Shown in pieces: positions 25,362 through 33,380 of a DNA stretch of 64,000 nt. This DNA comes from Pontiellaceae bacterium B1224 (lineage in GTDB: Bacteria; Verrucomicrobiota; Kiritimatiellia; Kiritimatiellales; Pontiellaceae). The DNA is taken from the NCBI GenBank assembly GCA_029432815.1, contig JAROBA010000001.1, forward strand, positions 62,001 through 126,000, given 5' to 3'. The notes beneath the pieces are model-generated. The model ran no database searches and was not told the DNA's origin. It worked only from the letters and a program-made list of their open reading frames with translations. Each line of letters begins with the position of its first letter. The stretch's first letter is position 1. A program made the translations under genes and the position numbers.

Positions 25362-25393
25362 AAAAAAGCCGCCCCGAGCAAACGGAGCGACTT
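25362..25393 (-). terminator. Rho-independent terminator after exbD type B copy 1
   Basis: On the minus strand AAGTCGCTCCG and CGGGGCGGCTT form an 11-bp stem with G-T pairs around a 6-base loop, followed by TTTTT. It ends the main TPR-exbB-exbD operon. Confidence 0.88.
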
Positions 25394-25417
25394 CCAACAA
25401 CGCACCCTGAATATACG

Positions 25418-25852
25418 TTACTGAGTTTTACCGAAGGTCAGGCTGTTGACCCCGGCAGCGGCACACGCATCCATCACATCAATAATGCGTAGATGTATTG
25501 CTTCCGCAGCCGGCAGCACATTCACATAAAACGGAGAATTCTGTGATGCCGCAATTTCCTTCAGCCCGGCCACCTGAGTTACCAAATCTTTCAAGTCATG
25601 ATCCTCAAAGGCGAAGCGAACCCCCTCAATTTCAACGGTTCCATCCTCTTTAATCTGAATGTTAACCTCTACGGGAATTTCCCGCATTTCTACTTCAGGG
25701 ATATCGGCAGGAAGCATAAAACCGATATCAGCTTCCTTCTGGATCAGCGAAGCCGTAACCAGGAAGTAAATGAGCAACAGGAATACAACATCAATAAGTG
25801 ACGACATATCCAGTTTAAGCGACGCATCTTCAAAACTTTTAGCTAAATCCAT
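25418..25852 (-). CDS. exbD: ExbD/TolR family protein, type B, copy 1
   Basis: 144 residues. The membrane helix contains D21 in SSLIDVVFLLLIYFLV; the periplasmic domain follows from about residue 45. It starts 6 bp after the upstream exbD and probably couples to it. It has the type B features (MREIPVEV, RIIDVMDACA) shared with the gene at 24250-24684. It is last in the operon and is followed by a strong terminator. Type A and type B proteins may form heterodimers in one ExbB pentamer, as an inference from their constant pairing. Confidence 0.92.
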   Translation of the reverse strand: MDLAKSFEDASLKLDMSSLIDVVFLLLIYFLVTASLIQKEADIGFMLPADIPEVEMREIPVEVNIQIKEDGTVEIEGVRFAFEDHDLKDLVTQVAGLKEIAASQNSPFYVNVLPAAEAIHLRIIDVMDACAAAGVNSLTFGKTQ

Positions 25853-25858
25853 GGATTT

Positions 25859-26266
25859 TTACTCCTCAAAAACGGAATAGATTATGTCCTGAGCGCCAAC
25901 TGCGGCACATGCAAGCGTGATCTGCTCGTTCACCTTATATTTCGTCTGGGCATCGGCACGGATGAGGATACGCAGTTCTGGATCCTCATTGATCGACATC
26001 TCGATCATATCCTGCACTTCCTCAATGGTCCGCGGGGTCATATCAGCTCCGACGAAATATTTTTCATCTTTGCTGACCGATATCATAAGACGGCCGGTCG
26101 TATCTTCCGGCACCTTTCCGTAGGCTGCCTTTGGGATGGCAACCTGCGGCTTTTCGTCGATAACCTGCGAGGCGACAATGAAGAAAATAAGCAGAAGGAA
26201 GACCATGTCGATCATGGGTGACATGTCGAGCTCGAGCTCTTCTTGATCTTTTGGTGAGAGATTCAT
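25859..26266 (-). CDS. exbD: ExbD/TolR family protein, type A, copy 1
   Basis: 135 residues. N-terminal cytosolic tail, membrane helix with D20 in SPMIDMVFLLLIFFIV, and a periplasmic domain ending ACAAVGAQDIIYSVFEE. It lies 54 bp after exbB; a copy of the 15-bp palindrome (26281-26295) sits in that gap. It is the first of four exbD genes in a row and probably belongs with exbB and two TPR genes in one operon. Confidence 0.93.
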   Translation of the reverse strand: MNLSPKDQEELELDMSPMIDMVFLLLIFFIVASQVIDEKPQVAIPKAAYGKVPEDTTGRLMISVSKDEKYFVGADMTPRTIEEVQDMIEMSINEDPELRILIRADAQTKYKVNEQITLACAAVGAQDIIYSVFEE

Positions 26267-26320
26267 AGCACTTCCCTACTTTCCAGGGGTTGGAAATAAG
26301 AACGTCGAAAAAAGAAAGGC

Positions 26321-27094
26321 TTATTCGCCTTCCATTTTCTCCAGCGTTTCGAGATCCATGAAGCTGACCGGTTCTTTACCGGACTGCAGTGCATCAAATA
26401 GGAAACCGATATTACGACCGAGAGTCGCCAGCGTTTTCTGGAATCCTTTTTTGAAGTAGAAGAAAAAGAACATGGAAGGAATCGCGATCACCAGACCGGT
26501 TGCCGTGGTAATCAGGGCCTCACCAATGTTGGCTGCCAGCAGTTCCGGCTTACCCATCCCCTGCGAACCCATGGTGTGGAAGGCCTTAATCATACCGGAT
26601 ACCGTACCGAGCAGACCCAACATCGGAGAACTGGCACCGATGATCGAAAGATAGTCGATCGGCTTCATGAGCTTGGACATCTGTTCAACAGAAGCTTCTT
26701 CCACTGATTCTTTTACTTTCGCAAAGTCAATTTCTTCTTCTCCGTCGAGGCAACGTTCGAGACCGGCACCAAAGGTATTGGCAAACATGGATGGATTCTT
26801 GCGGCAGTAGATCAGTGCTGTTTTGCACTTTTTCTGCAACATGAGTTCCAGTAATTCCGGCATCTGCTCCGTGTGAAGCAGCGTTTTGGGACGGAGTGAG
26901 ACAAAGTTCTGAATGACGAGAGCCACCATAAAGAACGAGAATGCACCCAACGGGAACATTGCCCAGCCACCTTGCTTCAGCAGTGACCATAAGTCCGTTT
27001 TTTGAGTTTCTGCAACCTCAACTGCAATATCTCCCTGAGCAAATGCAGCGCCCGCCACAACCAGCAGCGCCATCAGTAAGAGTCCTTTTTTCAT
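26321..27094 (-). CDS. exbB: ExbB/TolQ/MotA family proton-channel protein
   Basis: 257 residues. An N-terminal signal-like segment (ALLVVAGAAFA) is followed by three membrane helices, at about 42-65, 150-175 and 195-220. The family core is SIIGASSPMLGLLGTVSGMIKAF and ANIGEALITTATGLVIAIPSMFFF, holding the conserved Thr and Gly/Pro residues of the channel. It forms a pentameric channel around an ExbD dimer in studied homologues. The extra N-terminal signal region is common in PVC and Bacteroidota versions. Upstream are two TPR genes, downstream the exbDs. Confidence 0.94.
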   Translation of the reverse strand: MKKGLLLMALLVVAGAAFAQGDIAVEVAETQKTDLWSLLKQGGWAMFPLGAFSFFMVALVIQNFVSLRPKTLLHTEQMPELLELMLQKKCKTALIYCRKNPSMFANTFGAGLERCLDGEEEIDFAKVKESVEEASVEQMSKLMKPIDYLSIIGASSPMLGLLGTVSGMIKAFHTMGSQGMGKPELLAANIGEALITTATGLVIAIPSMFFFFYFKKGFQKTLATLGRNIGFLFDALQSGKEPVSFMDLETLEKMEGE

Positions 27095-27112
27095 TTTCTA
27101 GCCTCCGTTTCC

Positions 27113-28153
27113 TTATTCAGATTCTGTTTCTGTTGTACTAACACCCGATGCGGCAGCAGCTTTAGCAGCTTTAGCAGCTTCAGCAGCCGCTTTTTCAGCA
27201 GCCTTTTCAGCAGCAGCCGCTTCTTTTTCAGCTTTTTCCTCAGCAGCAATCCGCTCTTTTTCAGCCTTCAATGCCGCTGCCCGTTCAGCCCTTTCAGCCT
27301 CAGCCAAAGCTTCAATTTCCGGTCCGCCTAGACTGACCCAAAGTTTTTCCGCATCTGCCGCAACAGCGCTTCCGGCATACATGTTCTTGACCTGCCGAGC
27401 CGTATTCATTGCAGAGTTTGTGGTGATCACTGAATTGGTGCCTGTCATATCGAGATAACAGTATGCCGCAAGCAGTTCGCTCGCCGGTAACCATTCCTGA
27501 TCGTTTGAGTGATCCTTAATAATGACCGTTACGGTTTGCATCGCCTGTTTCGGCTCTTCTTTAGCACGTTCAATTGCGGCTTTAAGGTAGAGCCCGGCCG
27601 CTTCAGACTGTTCAGCCAATTCCTGCTGATATTTTTCAGCCGTTTCAAAATCTTCTTTCTGAATAGCAACCAGTGCCAATCCCGCCTTACCCTTCATTTC
27701 CAATTCTTCATCGCCGCATGTCAGGAATCGTGTTGCATAATCTTCAGCTTTCTCATAATCCCCGTTGAAACGATAGCAATTGTACAGCATGACAAATGGT
27801 TCGCGCATGTTGTTTTCGATCGGCATATAATCAACTAACTCACTCATTACCGGTTCCAAAACCTCTATAACATTCGGAAAATCTCCCTGAACGAAGGCTG
27901 TATTAACTCCCTCCACATCATACTTCGGGAAAAACTCCAGACTATTAATCTTTGATGCCGGAACCGTTATGTTCTTAGTCGATTTAAAAGGCTGAAAAGT
28001 CAGATTTTCACCTTCCATACTCTGTAGAAAAACTTTTATTTTTTTGCCGTTTACCGCTTCAAGCACAGCAGGCGTACCTGACTGGGTGACTTCGTCCTGT
28101 GCAAATACCACCGCAGCGGACATAGCAATTAAGCCTAAAATAATCCGTTTCAT
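27113..28153 (-). CDS. Exported TPR protein with Ala/Lys/Glu-rich tail
   Basis: 346 residues. Signal peptide (MKRIILGLIAMSAAVVFAQ), then a small beta-rich region (about 25-75, VLEAVNGKKIKVFLQ), then helical TPR-like repeats (about 85-260), and a low-complexity coiled tail of EKAAAEAAKAAKA type (about 285-335). The start codon overlaps the stop codon of the upstream 1033-residue TPR gene (TAATG), so the two are translationally coupled; exbB follows 18 bp later. Likely periplasmic. It may link the ExbBD motor to an outer-membrane or substrate component; that is inference from gene order. Confidence 0.85.
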   Translation of the reverse strand: MKRIILGLIAMSAAVVFAQDEVTQSGTPAVLEAVNGKKIKVFLQSMEGENLTFQPFKSTKNITVPASKINSLEFFPKYDVEGVNTAFVQGDFPNVIEVLEPVMSELVDYMPIENNMREPFVMLYNCYRFNGDYEKAEDYATRFLTCGDEELEMKGKAGLALVAIQKEDFETAEKYQQELAEQSEAAGLYLKAAIERAKEEPKQAMQTVTVIIKDHSNDQEWLPASELLAAYCYLDMTGTNSVITTNSAMNTARQVKNMYAGSAVAADAEKLWVSLGGPEIEALAEAERAERAAALKAEKERIAAEEKAEKEAAAAEKAAEKAAAEAAKAAKAAAASGVSTTETESE

Positions 28154-31100
28154 TATTCACTCTCCTCGGTGGCAGGTTCTTCTGAGGGCATTCCGCTATC
28201 CGAGGTTTCTTCGCTGGAAACCTTCGATCCAACCGTCAACGGAGCTTCAACTGTAATTACAAAATTAGTTTTTCCACCAGTTTCAATGTAGGCCTCAATG
28301 TCAGCCACTTCGGGCTTCCCGAGATACTCACGGGCCACTTCAGCCTGAGGAAGCGTATTCACATAGGGATCGAACAGCATGGCTCGATACGTATTACGCA
28401 CATCGTTTTCACGCCCCCCCATTTTCTTCAGGACTTCTGCACTGGCAAGATAGGATTCAGCAGCCCAGTAGCCGCGGGCATGGCCTTTGTACTGGAAATA
28501 GGTGCGCTGATAGAAGGCAAACGCCTTTTCGAGATTTCCCGCAGCTTCTTCAACCTCACCCAGCTGATAGGTGGCTTGCGCAACCGGGACGCCGCGCCAA
28601 GAAGTAACGGTTAAGACACTCATGTTCGCATCGCGGGCTTCATCGATTTGGCCTTCGGCCAGTAAAACCTCTGCTTTCAGCAACTGTGCCCAGGCCACGT
28701 CGAACTCCGTTCCATAGAGCGCCTGCGCATCGTTAATAGTTGCCAACGCTCCTTCGTAATCTTTTTCCTCAAACTGCCCGTAACCGCGCAATTTATAGGC
28801 CGCACGCATAAAATGGGAATCTTCAAACTTATTGATGAAGATGCGTAACAGTTCTTCCGAGCGTGAATAATCTTCCATTTCAAAGGAGGCATCACAGATT
28901 GTTGCCAAAACCGGCGGTGAAGCGTTATCGAGAGTTTCCAGGCTGGCCAGCAGCTCTTTACCCAGTTCAAGTTCAGTTTCCTGCAATTTAGCCAGCAGAA
29001 CCCGAAGGCGAAGCTCCAGTGTTTCGCTGTCAGCTACTGCCTCCGCGTTTTGAAGCTCTGTCACCAGTGTTTCACGCTGCAAATCATTCAAATAAACGGC
29101 TGAGATTTTTACGAGTTCGGTAATCATCTGGTCGACACCGTCCTGACGAAGATCCCCCCCATACGCTACAATCGCATCCAAATAGGCTGTGACCGCTTCA
29201 TCGAAGTGTTTTTGCTGAATCTGGGATTTACCGATCCAGTAAATCGCTTTTGCGATATCGGCCTGCTCTTTCCAGGTATCTTTATAGCGGTCCACGACAC
29301 GGATAATGTCATCATATTTCTGTTCCGCTTCATAGACTTCAGCCATTTGGAATGTGGCATAGGTGGCCTGGTTAATGTTTTGGGCAGCGGCAAAAGCTTC
29401 GTCATAATCGATAATGGCTTCATCCAGCATGGCTTTCGAACCGTAAATATCACCACGCATACTGCGAGCTTCAGGATACACCGAAGAATCCGGGAAGTTT
29501 TCAATCACAAATGTAAACCGCTCTTCCGCATCATCATATAATTCCTGACCAAACAGACAGATTCCGCCTTGGAAGTAGCACTCATCAACATACTGTTCCT
29601 GCGGAAACTCAGTCACATACCGCTGGAAGTTAGGATAAGCCTCTGCGTACTTCTGAAGAAACAGCTGCGACATCGAATACCAGTAAAGGCTGTTGGCCTC
29701 CTGGTGAGAGCCCGGGAATTCATCCAGGACATATTTAAAGGACTGTTCTGATGCTTCGTAATCCTGCAGTACCAAATCGGAAACAGCCTGCATAAAGTAG
29801 AGTTCGCTATCATACCTTACAACAATGCTGTCGTTGGTACGGACAAACTCATCAATATAGGGTTTGAGAGTTTTAATTCTCGGCATTATTTCATTCTGCT
29901 GATAGTAGCCGGTCAGCATGTAAGCGAGCTGACGGGGCGTCATGCCCTCTTTAAATTTGGCCATGTGCTCATAGGAGCGGGTTTCTGCCACACCGATTTC
30001 GTCCAGACTTTCCAGCAACATATCAACCAGTTCATAAATACAGCGCTCGCCGAGTTCTGAAGCCGGATCAGCCGTATAAACGGAATCGTAGTATTTCAGC
30101 GCTTCCCAATAGCGCTCAACCGTATTATAGAGTTCAGCCATGCGATACTGAATATCCAGCTCATACGGAGGAAGGTTTTTCAACGCCTCGATTAAAGCTT
30201 CAAGTTCACGGAGTTCTTTAGGTTTTTTTTCGGCTTCAACTGCCGCATCAGCCGCCACATCAGCGCCTTCCACCGGTTCATCTCCACCAAACAGCAACAG
30301 TTCGTCTGCTGTCATTTCTGCACCTTCATCTGGCGGAAGCCCAGCGGCAATGCGCATTTCACGCACCCGTTCTTCCTGATAGGCAACAAGCACATCTCGA
30401 GGAAGAATCATGCGGTAAAGCGGCAATGCGCTGTCGTATTCGCCGGCATCATAGAGTGCAGCCGCCGCGTTCATCAGGGCCAGATTCACCCGAATATCAT
30501 AGCGGGCACTAGTGCGGTAAAGTTGCGGCACCCATTCCATAATACGATCAAAGGAAGGAATTTCTATGAGCGCGTTAATGACCTGCATAATTGCATAGCC
30601 TTTGCGTTGCTCAACATCCGTGTGCTCAATTACATATGAATAGGGAGCAATACAATCTTCCCACTGCTTGAGATTATAGTAAGACTCAGCCAACGTCATA
30701 TAGAGCGTGTTGAGTTCAATCTGAGTAAATGACGGCTCCGGCTCGGCCTTTACTTTTTCATAGTTATCGCTGTCTTCGTCCGCGACATAAGATTCCGCGA
30801 TCAGCACAGGATGTTCATCATAGTAGAGTGCATTCGTTACCGTGCTGGCACACTCCTCATAGGCCTCGGTATCATAATAACAGGTGGCCAGCATTTTCAT
30901 GGCCTGACGTGGTTTTTCGGCCAACGGGGTATCAATGTAATCCTGCAGCACCGCAGCCGCTTCGTCCATTCGATCCTCTTCGAGGAGCAGCGATGCCAGC
31001 TTAAACCGAATATCCTGCGCAATAGCCATAACGCGCGGAGCAACCGATTCCTCAACCTCGCCGATATATTGATACATCCAGTTGATGGCATCATCATACC

Positions 31101-31257
31101 GTTTGGCTTCCATCGACTGCATGGCGGCTTTAAGCATTTCCCCGGCTGTCAGCTCATCTTGTGCGGCAACCAGAGAAGCCGATCCAAACAGAAATGCGGC
31201 AACAAGTATACTTTGACGAATCTTCGAAAAACGTCCGGCTTTTTTAGTTAACATCAT
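28153..31257 (-). CDS. Large exported TPR-repeat protein of an ExbBD cluster
   Basis: About 1034 residues from ATG at 31257. Signal peptide (SILVAAFLFGSASLVAAQ) followed by at least fifteen TPR-like helical pairs over most of the length, an Ala/Glu-rich break (about 325-355, VEGADVAADAAVEAEKK), and a Ser/Glu-rich end. No enzyme motif is visible. Periplasmic scaffolds of this kind next to ExbB/ExbD are found in PVC bacteria, but their cargo is not known to me. The first ~100 mature residues match the C-terminal part of the protein at 62317-63165. It is first gene of the operon and overlaps the next by one base. Confidence 0.87.
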   Translation of the reverse strand: MMLTKKAGRFSKIRQSILVAAFLFGSASLVAAQDELTAGEMLKAAMQSMEAKRYDDAINWMYQYIGEVEESVAPRVMAIAQDIRFKLASLLLEEDRMDEAAAVLQDYIDTPLAEKPRQAMKMLATCYYDTEAYEECASTVTNALYYDEHPVLIAESYVADEDSDNYEKVKAEPEPSFTQIELNTLYMTLAESYYNLKQWEDCIAPYSYVIEHTDVEQRKGYAIMQVINALIEIPSFDRIMEWVPQLYRTSARYDIRVNLALMNAAAALYDAGEYDSALPLYRMILPRDVLVAYQEERVREMRIAAGLPPDEGAEMTADELLLFGGDEPVEGADVAADAAVEAEKKPKELRELEALIEALKNLPPYELDIQYRMAELYNTVERYWEALKYYDSVYTADPASELGERCIYELVDMLLESLDEIGVAETRSYEHMAKFKEGMTPRQLAYMLTGYYQQNEIMPRIKTLKPYIDEFVRTNDSIVVRYDSELYFMQAVSDLVLQDYEASEQSFKYVLDEFPGSHQEANSLYWYSMSQLFLQKYAEAYPNFQRYVTEFPQEQYVDECYFQGGICLFGQELYDDAEERFTFVIENFPDSSVYPEARSMRGDIYGSKAMLDEAIIDYDEAFAAAQNINQATYATFQMAEVYEAEQKYDDIIRVVDRYKDTWKEQADIAKAIYWIGKSQIQQKHFDEAVTAYLDAIVAYGGDLRQDGVDQMITELVKISAVYLNDLQRETLVTELQNAEAVADSETLELRLRVLLAKLQETELELGKELLASLETLDNASPPVLATICDASFEMEDYSRSEELLRIFINKFEDSHFMRAAYKLRGYGQFEEKDYEGALATINDAQALYGTEFDVAWAQLLKAEVLLAEGQIDEARDANMSVLTVTSWRGVPVAQATYQLGEVEEAAGNLEKAFAFYQRTYFQYKGHARGYWAAESYLASAEVLKKMGGRENDVRNTYRAMLFDPYVNTLPQAEVAREYLGKPEVADIEAYIETGGKTNFVITVEAPLTVGSKVSSEETSDSGMPSEEPATEESE

Positions 31258-31768
31258 TAACAAATCCCAAACTGAATCCACGTTCTTACTCGTCTGTAAC
31301 CACTCGAAAGAAGTTCCCAGACACCAAAACGGGCAACAACCAATCTGTCATACCCCTCTTCCGGATCTCAGAAGGTGAGAGTCCAGAAATATGGATAAAA
31401 CATACGAAAAAAAAACCCTGTGAGAAAGAGCTAAGTTAGTAAAAAATTAAATTTGGACAGCAAATATAAATTACCCAACACGGAACTCCTCCCAAATAAT
31501 CGACTTACAACAAATATTACCAATGGGTGCTTCTCTATTTATACGTATGTCGTACCCGATACATTTGAGTTTTTACTCTATTTTTTTTCTGAAAACAACC
31601 TTGGCGGACCCGCAATTTTCCAATCTCTGGAAAAAGGCGACTTGTATTTTCCTGTCATCGGAACCACTATCCCGCGCTTTTCCCACTGGATTGCTGGAAT
31701 ATCGAATTGGCAAATATAATTTTTTCCGCCCTGTTCCACCCATCCTACTATGCATTAATCCAAACAGA
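31258..31768. other. AT-rich intergenic region between divergent genes
   Basis: About 510 bp without a convincing gene. The frame of the downstream synthase-like protein stays open here, but its translation is hydrophobic and irregular, with no ribosome site at its first ATG (31523). One palindrome copy, TTCCAATCTCTGGAA, is at 31618-31632. Promoters for the TPR operon (left) and the methyltransferase-fold gene (right) presumably lie here; I cannot place them with confidence. Confidence 0.5.
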
Positions 31769-32452
31769 ATGGAACAGTTCATGAACCCCTGGGTTTTACT
31801 CGATACTACGGAAGTGCCCGGCGACGGTGCCATTATGAAACTTTATCAGCGCGCTTTTGAATTTTCGATCAGCGTAAAAAATGAAGAGCTGATGAACAGC
31901 CGGATGCATGGTTCTGAGGATGCTTTGGCCGAACGCGCGTGCGGGCGTGTTGCCAACCTGGCTGATACATGCGTTTTAATCGGTGGCCTGGGTATGGGTT
32001 TCACCCTGCGTGCGGCGCTGGATGAACTGAATAAAGACGCCGTTGTCGAAGTAGCAGAGCTCGTACCTGCGGTGGTTGCATGGAACCGAACCCATCTGGC
32101 CGACCTTGCGAAACGTCCGCTCGAAGATCCGCGTACTCTTGTGCACGAATCCGATGTGGCACTGGTCATGAAAGCCGCCGCCGGAAAATACGACGCGATT
32201 ATGCTCGATGTCGACAACGGCCCCGATGGACTGACCCATACCGGCAACGACCGGCTCTATACCTCCGGCGGCATCAAAGCCGCGCAAAAAGCGCTAAAAC
32301 CCGGCGGCATTCTGGGCATCTGGTCTGCCGAACCGGACCGCTCATTTACCAAACGCCTGCGCGGGGCCGGCATGAAAGTTGAAGAAGTCACCGTGCGTGC
32401 CCGCAAAAATAAGGGCCGCCGCCATACCATCTGGCTCGCAGAGAAAACGTAG
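31769..32452 (+). CDS. Spermidine synthase-like / SAM-dependent Rossmann-fold protein
   Basis: 227 residues from the ATG at 31769. Class I methyltransferase fold: VLIGGLGMGFTLRAAL (SAM/dcSAM-binding glycine motif, about 66-81), VEVAELVPAVVAWNR (motif II acidic residue), DAIMLDVDNGPDGL (motif IV region) and LKPGGILGIWSAEPD. The DVDNGPD block resembles spermidine synthases, where an Asp in this place binds the aminopropyl acceptor, but the protein is shorter than SpeE (about 280). It could be a methyltransferase of unknown target. The Shine-Dalgarno is weak. The TAG stop is followed by a palindrome copy at 32467-32481. Confidence 0.78.
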   Translation: MEQFMNPWVLLDTTEVPGDGAIMKLYQRAFEFSISVKNEELMNSRMHGSEDALAERACGRVANLADTCVLIGGLGMGFTLRAALDELNKDAVVEVAELVPAVVAWNRTHLADLAKRPLEDPRTLVHESDVALVMKAAAGKYDAIMLDVDNGPDGLTHTGNDRLYTSGGIKAAQKALKPGGILGIWSAEPDRSFTKRLRGAGMKVEEVTVRARKNKGRRHTIWLAEKT

Positions 32453-32511
32453 CGCGCTCTTGTATTTTCCAACCGTTGGAAACATGATGCGCGGCTTAAT
32501 CAGGAACCGAT

Positions 32512-33342
32512 ATGAAAAAAGAAACATTTACCGTCGACTATAAAGATGAGGGAAAGCGACTGTTCGCAGTGATTGCCGAGCAGCTCGAGATTTCCAAAAA
32601 ACAGGCCCAGGCCGCCATTGATGCTAAACTGGTATTTGTGAACGGCCGGCGCGTCTGGATTCGCCGCCATGAGGTGAAGGAGGACGATATCATAGAAATT
32701 ATGGTCGATGAGTTCAAAAAACCCGAAGCCAAACACATCGCCATTCTCTGGCAGGACAAGGACTTCCTTATTGTCAACAAACCGGCCTATTTCGTCACGA
32801 ATGCCGACGATAACAGCATTGAGGAAAAGCTTCGTAAGCAGGAAAAGAACAAAAGCATCTGCGCGGTCCACCGCCTGGATAAAGAAACGTCCGGGTGCGT
32901 GATCTTCGCCAAAAACAACGAATCCAAAAAAGTGATGATCCCGCTGTTTAAAGGCCGCGACATTATGAAAATCTATCGCGCCATCAGCGTTGGAAGCTTT
33001 CCAAAGAACTGGACTGAAATCCGGACCGATATCGAAGGCTATATGTCCACGACCCTCGTGAAAGTGCTCGACACTAAAAAACAGGCTTCCTATCTGGAAC
33101 TCCGCATCGAAACCGGCCGCACGCACCAGATCCGCCGCCACTTAGCTGATAAACGCTATCCCGTGATGGGTGATAAAAAATATGGTGGCTCCCGTAACGA
33201 GCTATCCCTCGAACAGCCCCGCCAGATGCTGCACGCCTACCGTCTCATTTTCCCACATCCAAAAACCGGAGAAGCAATTCGCGTGACCGCTCCTCTGCCC
33301 GGCGACTTCAAAAAGTGCCTTGCACAAATGAAGTTAAAGTAA
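32512..33342 (+). CDS. RluA family 23S rRNA/tRNA pseudouridine synthase
   Basis: 276 residues. An S4 RNA-binding domain (about 15-65) precedes the catalytic domain. The catalytic Asp is in HRLDKETSG (about 119-127). Other RluA motifs are VNKPAYFV (with A in place of the usual G/P), ETGRTHQIRRHLA, PVMGDKKYGG and MLHAYRLIFPHP. It isomerises uridine to pseudouridine; which RNA and position cannot be told. AGGAACC precedes the ATG. It probably shares a transcript with the SAM-fold gene 59 bp upstream. Confidence 0.92.
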   Translation: MKKETFTVDYKDEGKRLFAVIAEQLEISKKQAQAAIDAKLVFVNGRRVWIRRHEVKEDDIIEIMVDEFKKPEAKHIAILWQDKDFLIVNKPAYFVTNADDNSIEEKLRKQEKNKSICAVHRLDKETSGCVIFAKNNESKKVMIPLFKGRDIMKIYRAISVGSFPKNWTEIRTDIEGYMSTTLVKVLDTKKQASYLELRIETGRTHQIRRHLADKRYPVMGDKKYGGSRNELSLEQPRQMLHAYRLIFPHPKTGEAIRVTAPLPGDFKKCLAQMKLK

Positions 33343-33351
33343 ACATCATGA

Positions 33352-33378
33352 CCAAAAAAAAAGACCCGTTGGGTTCTT
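33352..33378 (-). terminator. Rho-independent terminator of the sensor-kinase gene
   Basis: On the minus strand AAGAACCC-AAC-GGGTCTT is followed by nine T. It directly follows the stop codon of the kinase gene and may also slow transcription from the convergent rRNA-modification gene. Confidence 0.85.
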
Positions 33379-33380
33379 GA

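Noticed and set aside
31523-31768. N-terminal extension of the spermidine-synthase-like protein
   Set aside because: The translation is hydrophobic and irregular, without family similarity or Shine-Dalgarno; the recognisable protein begins at 31769.
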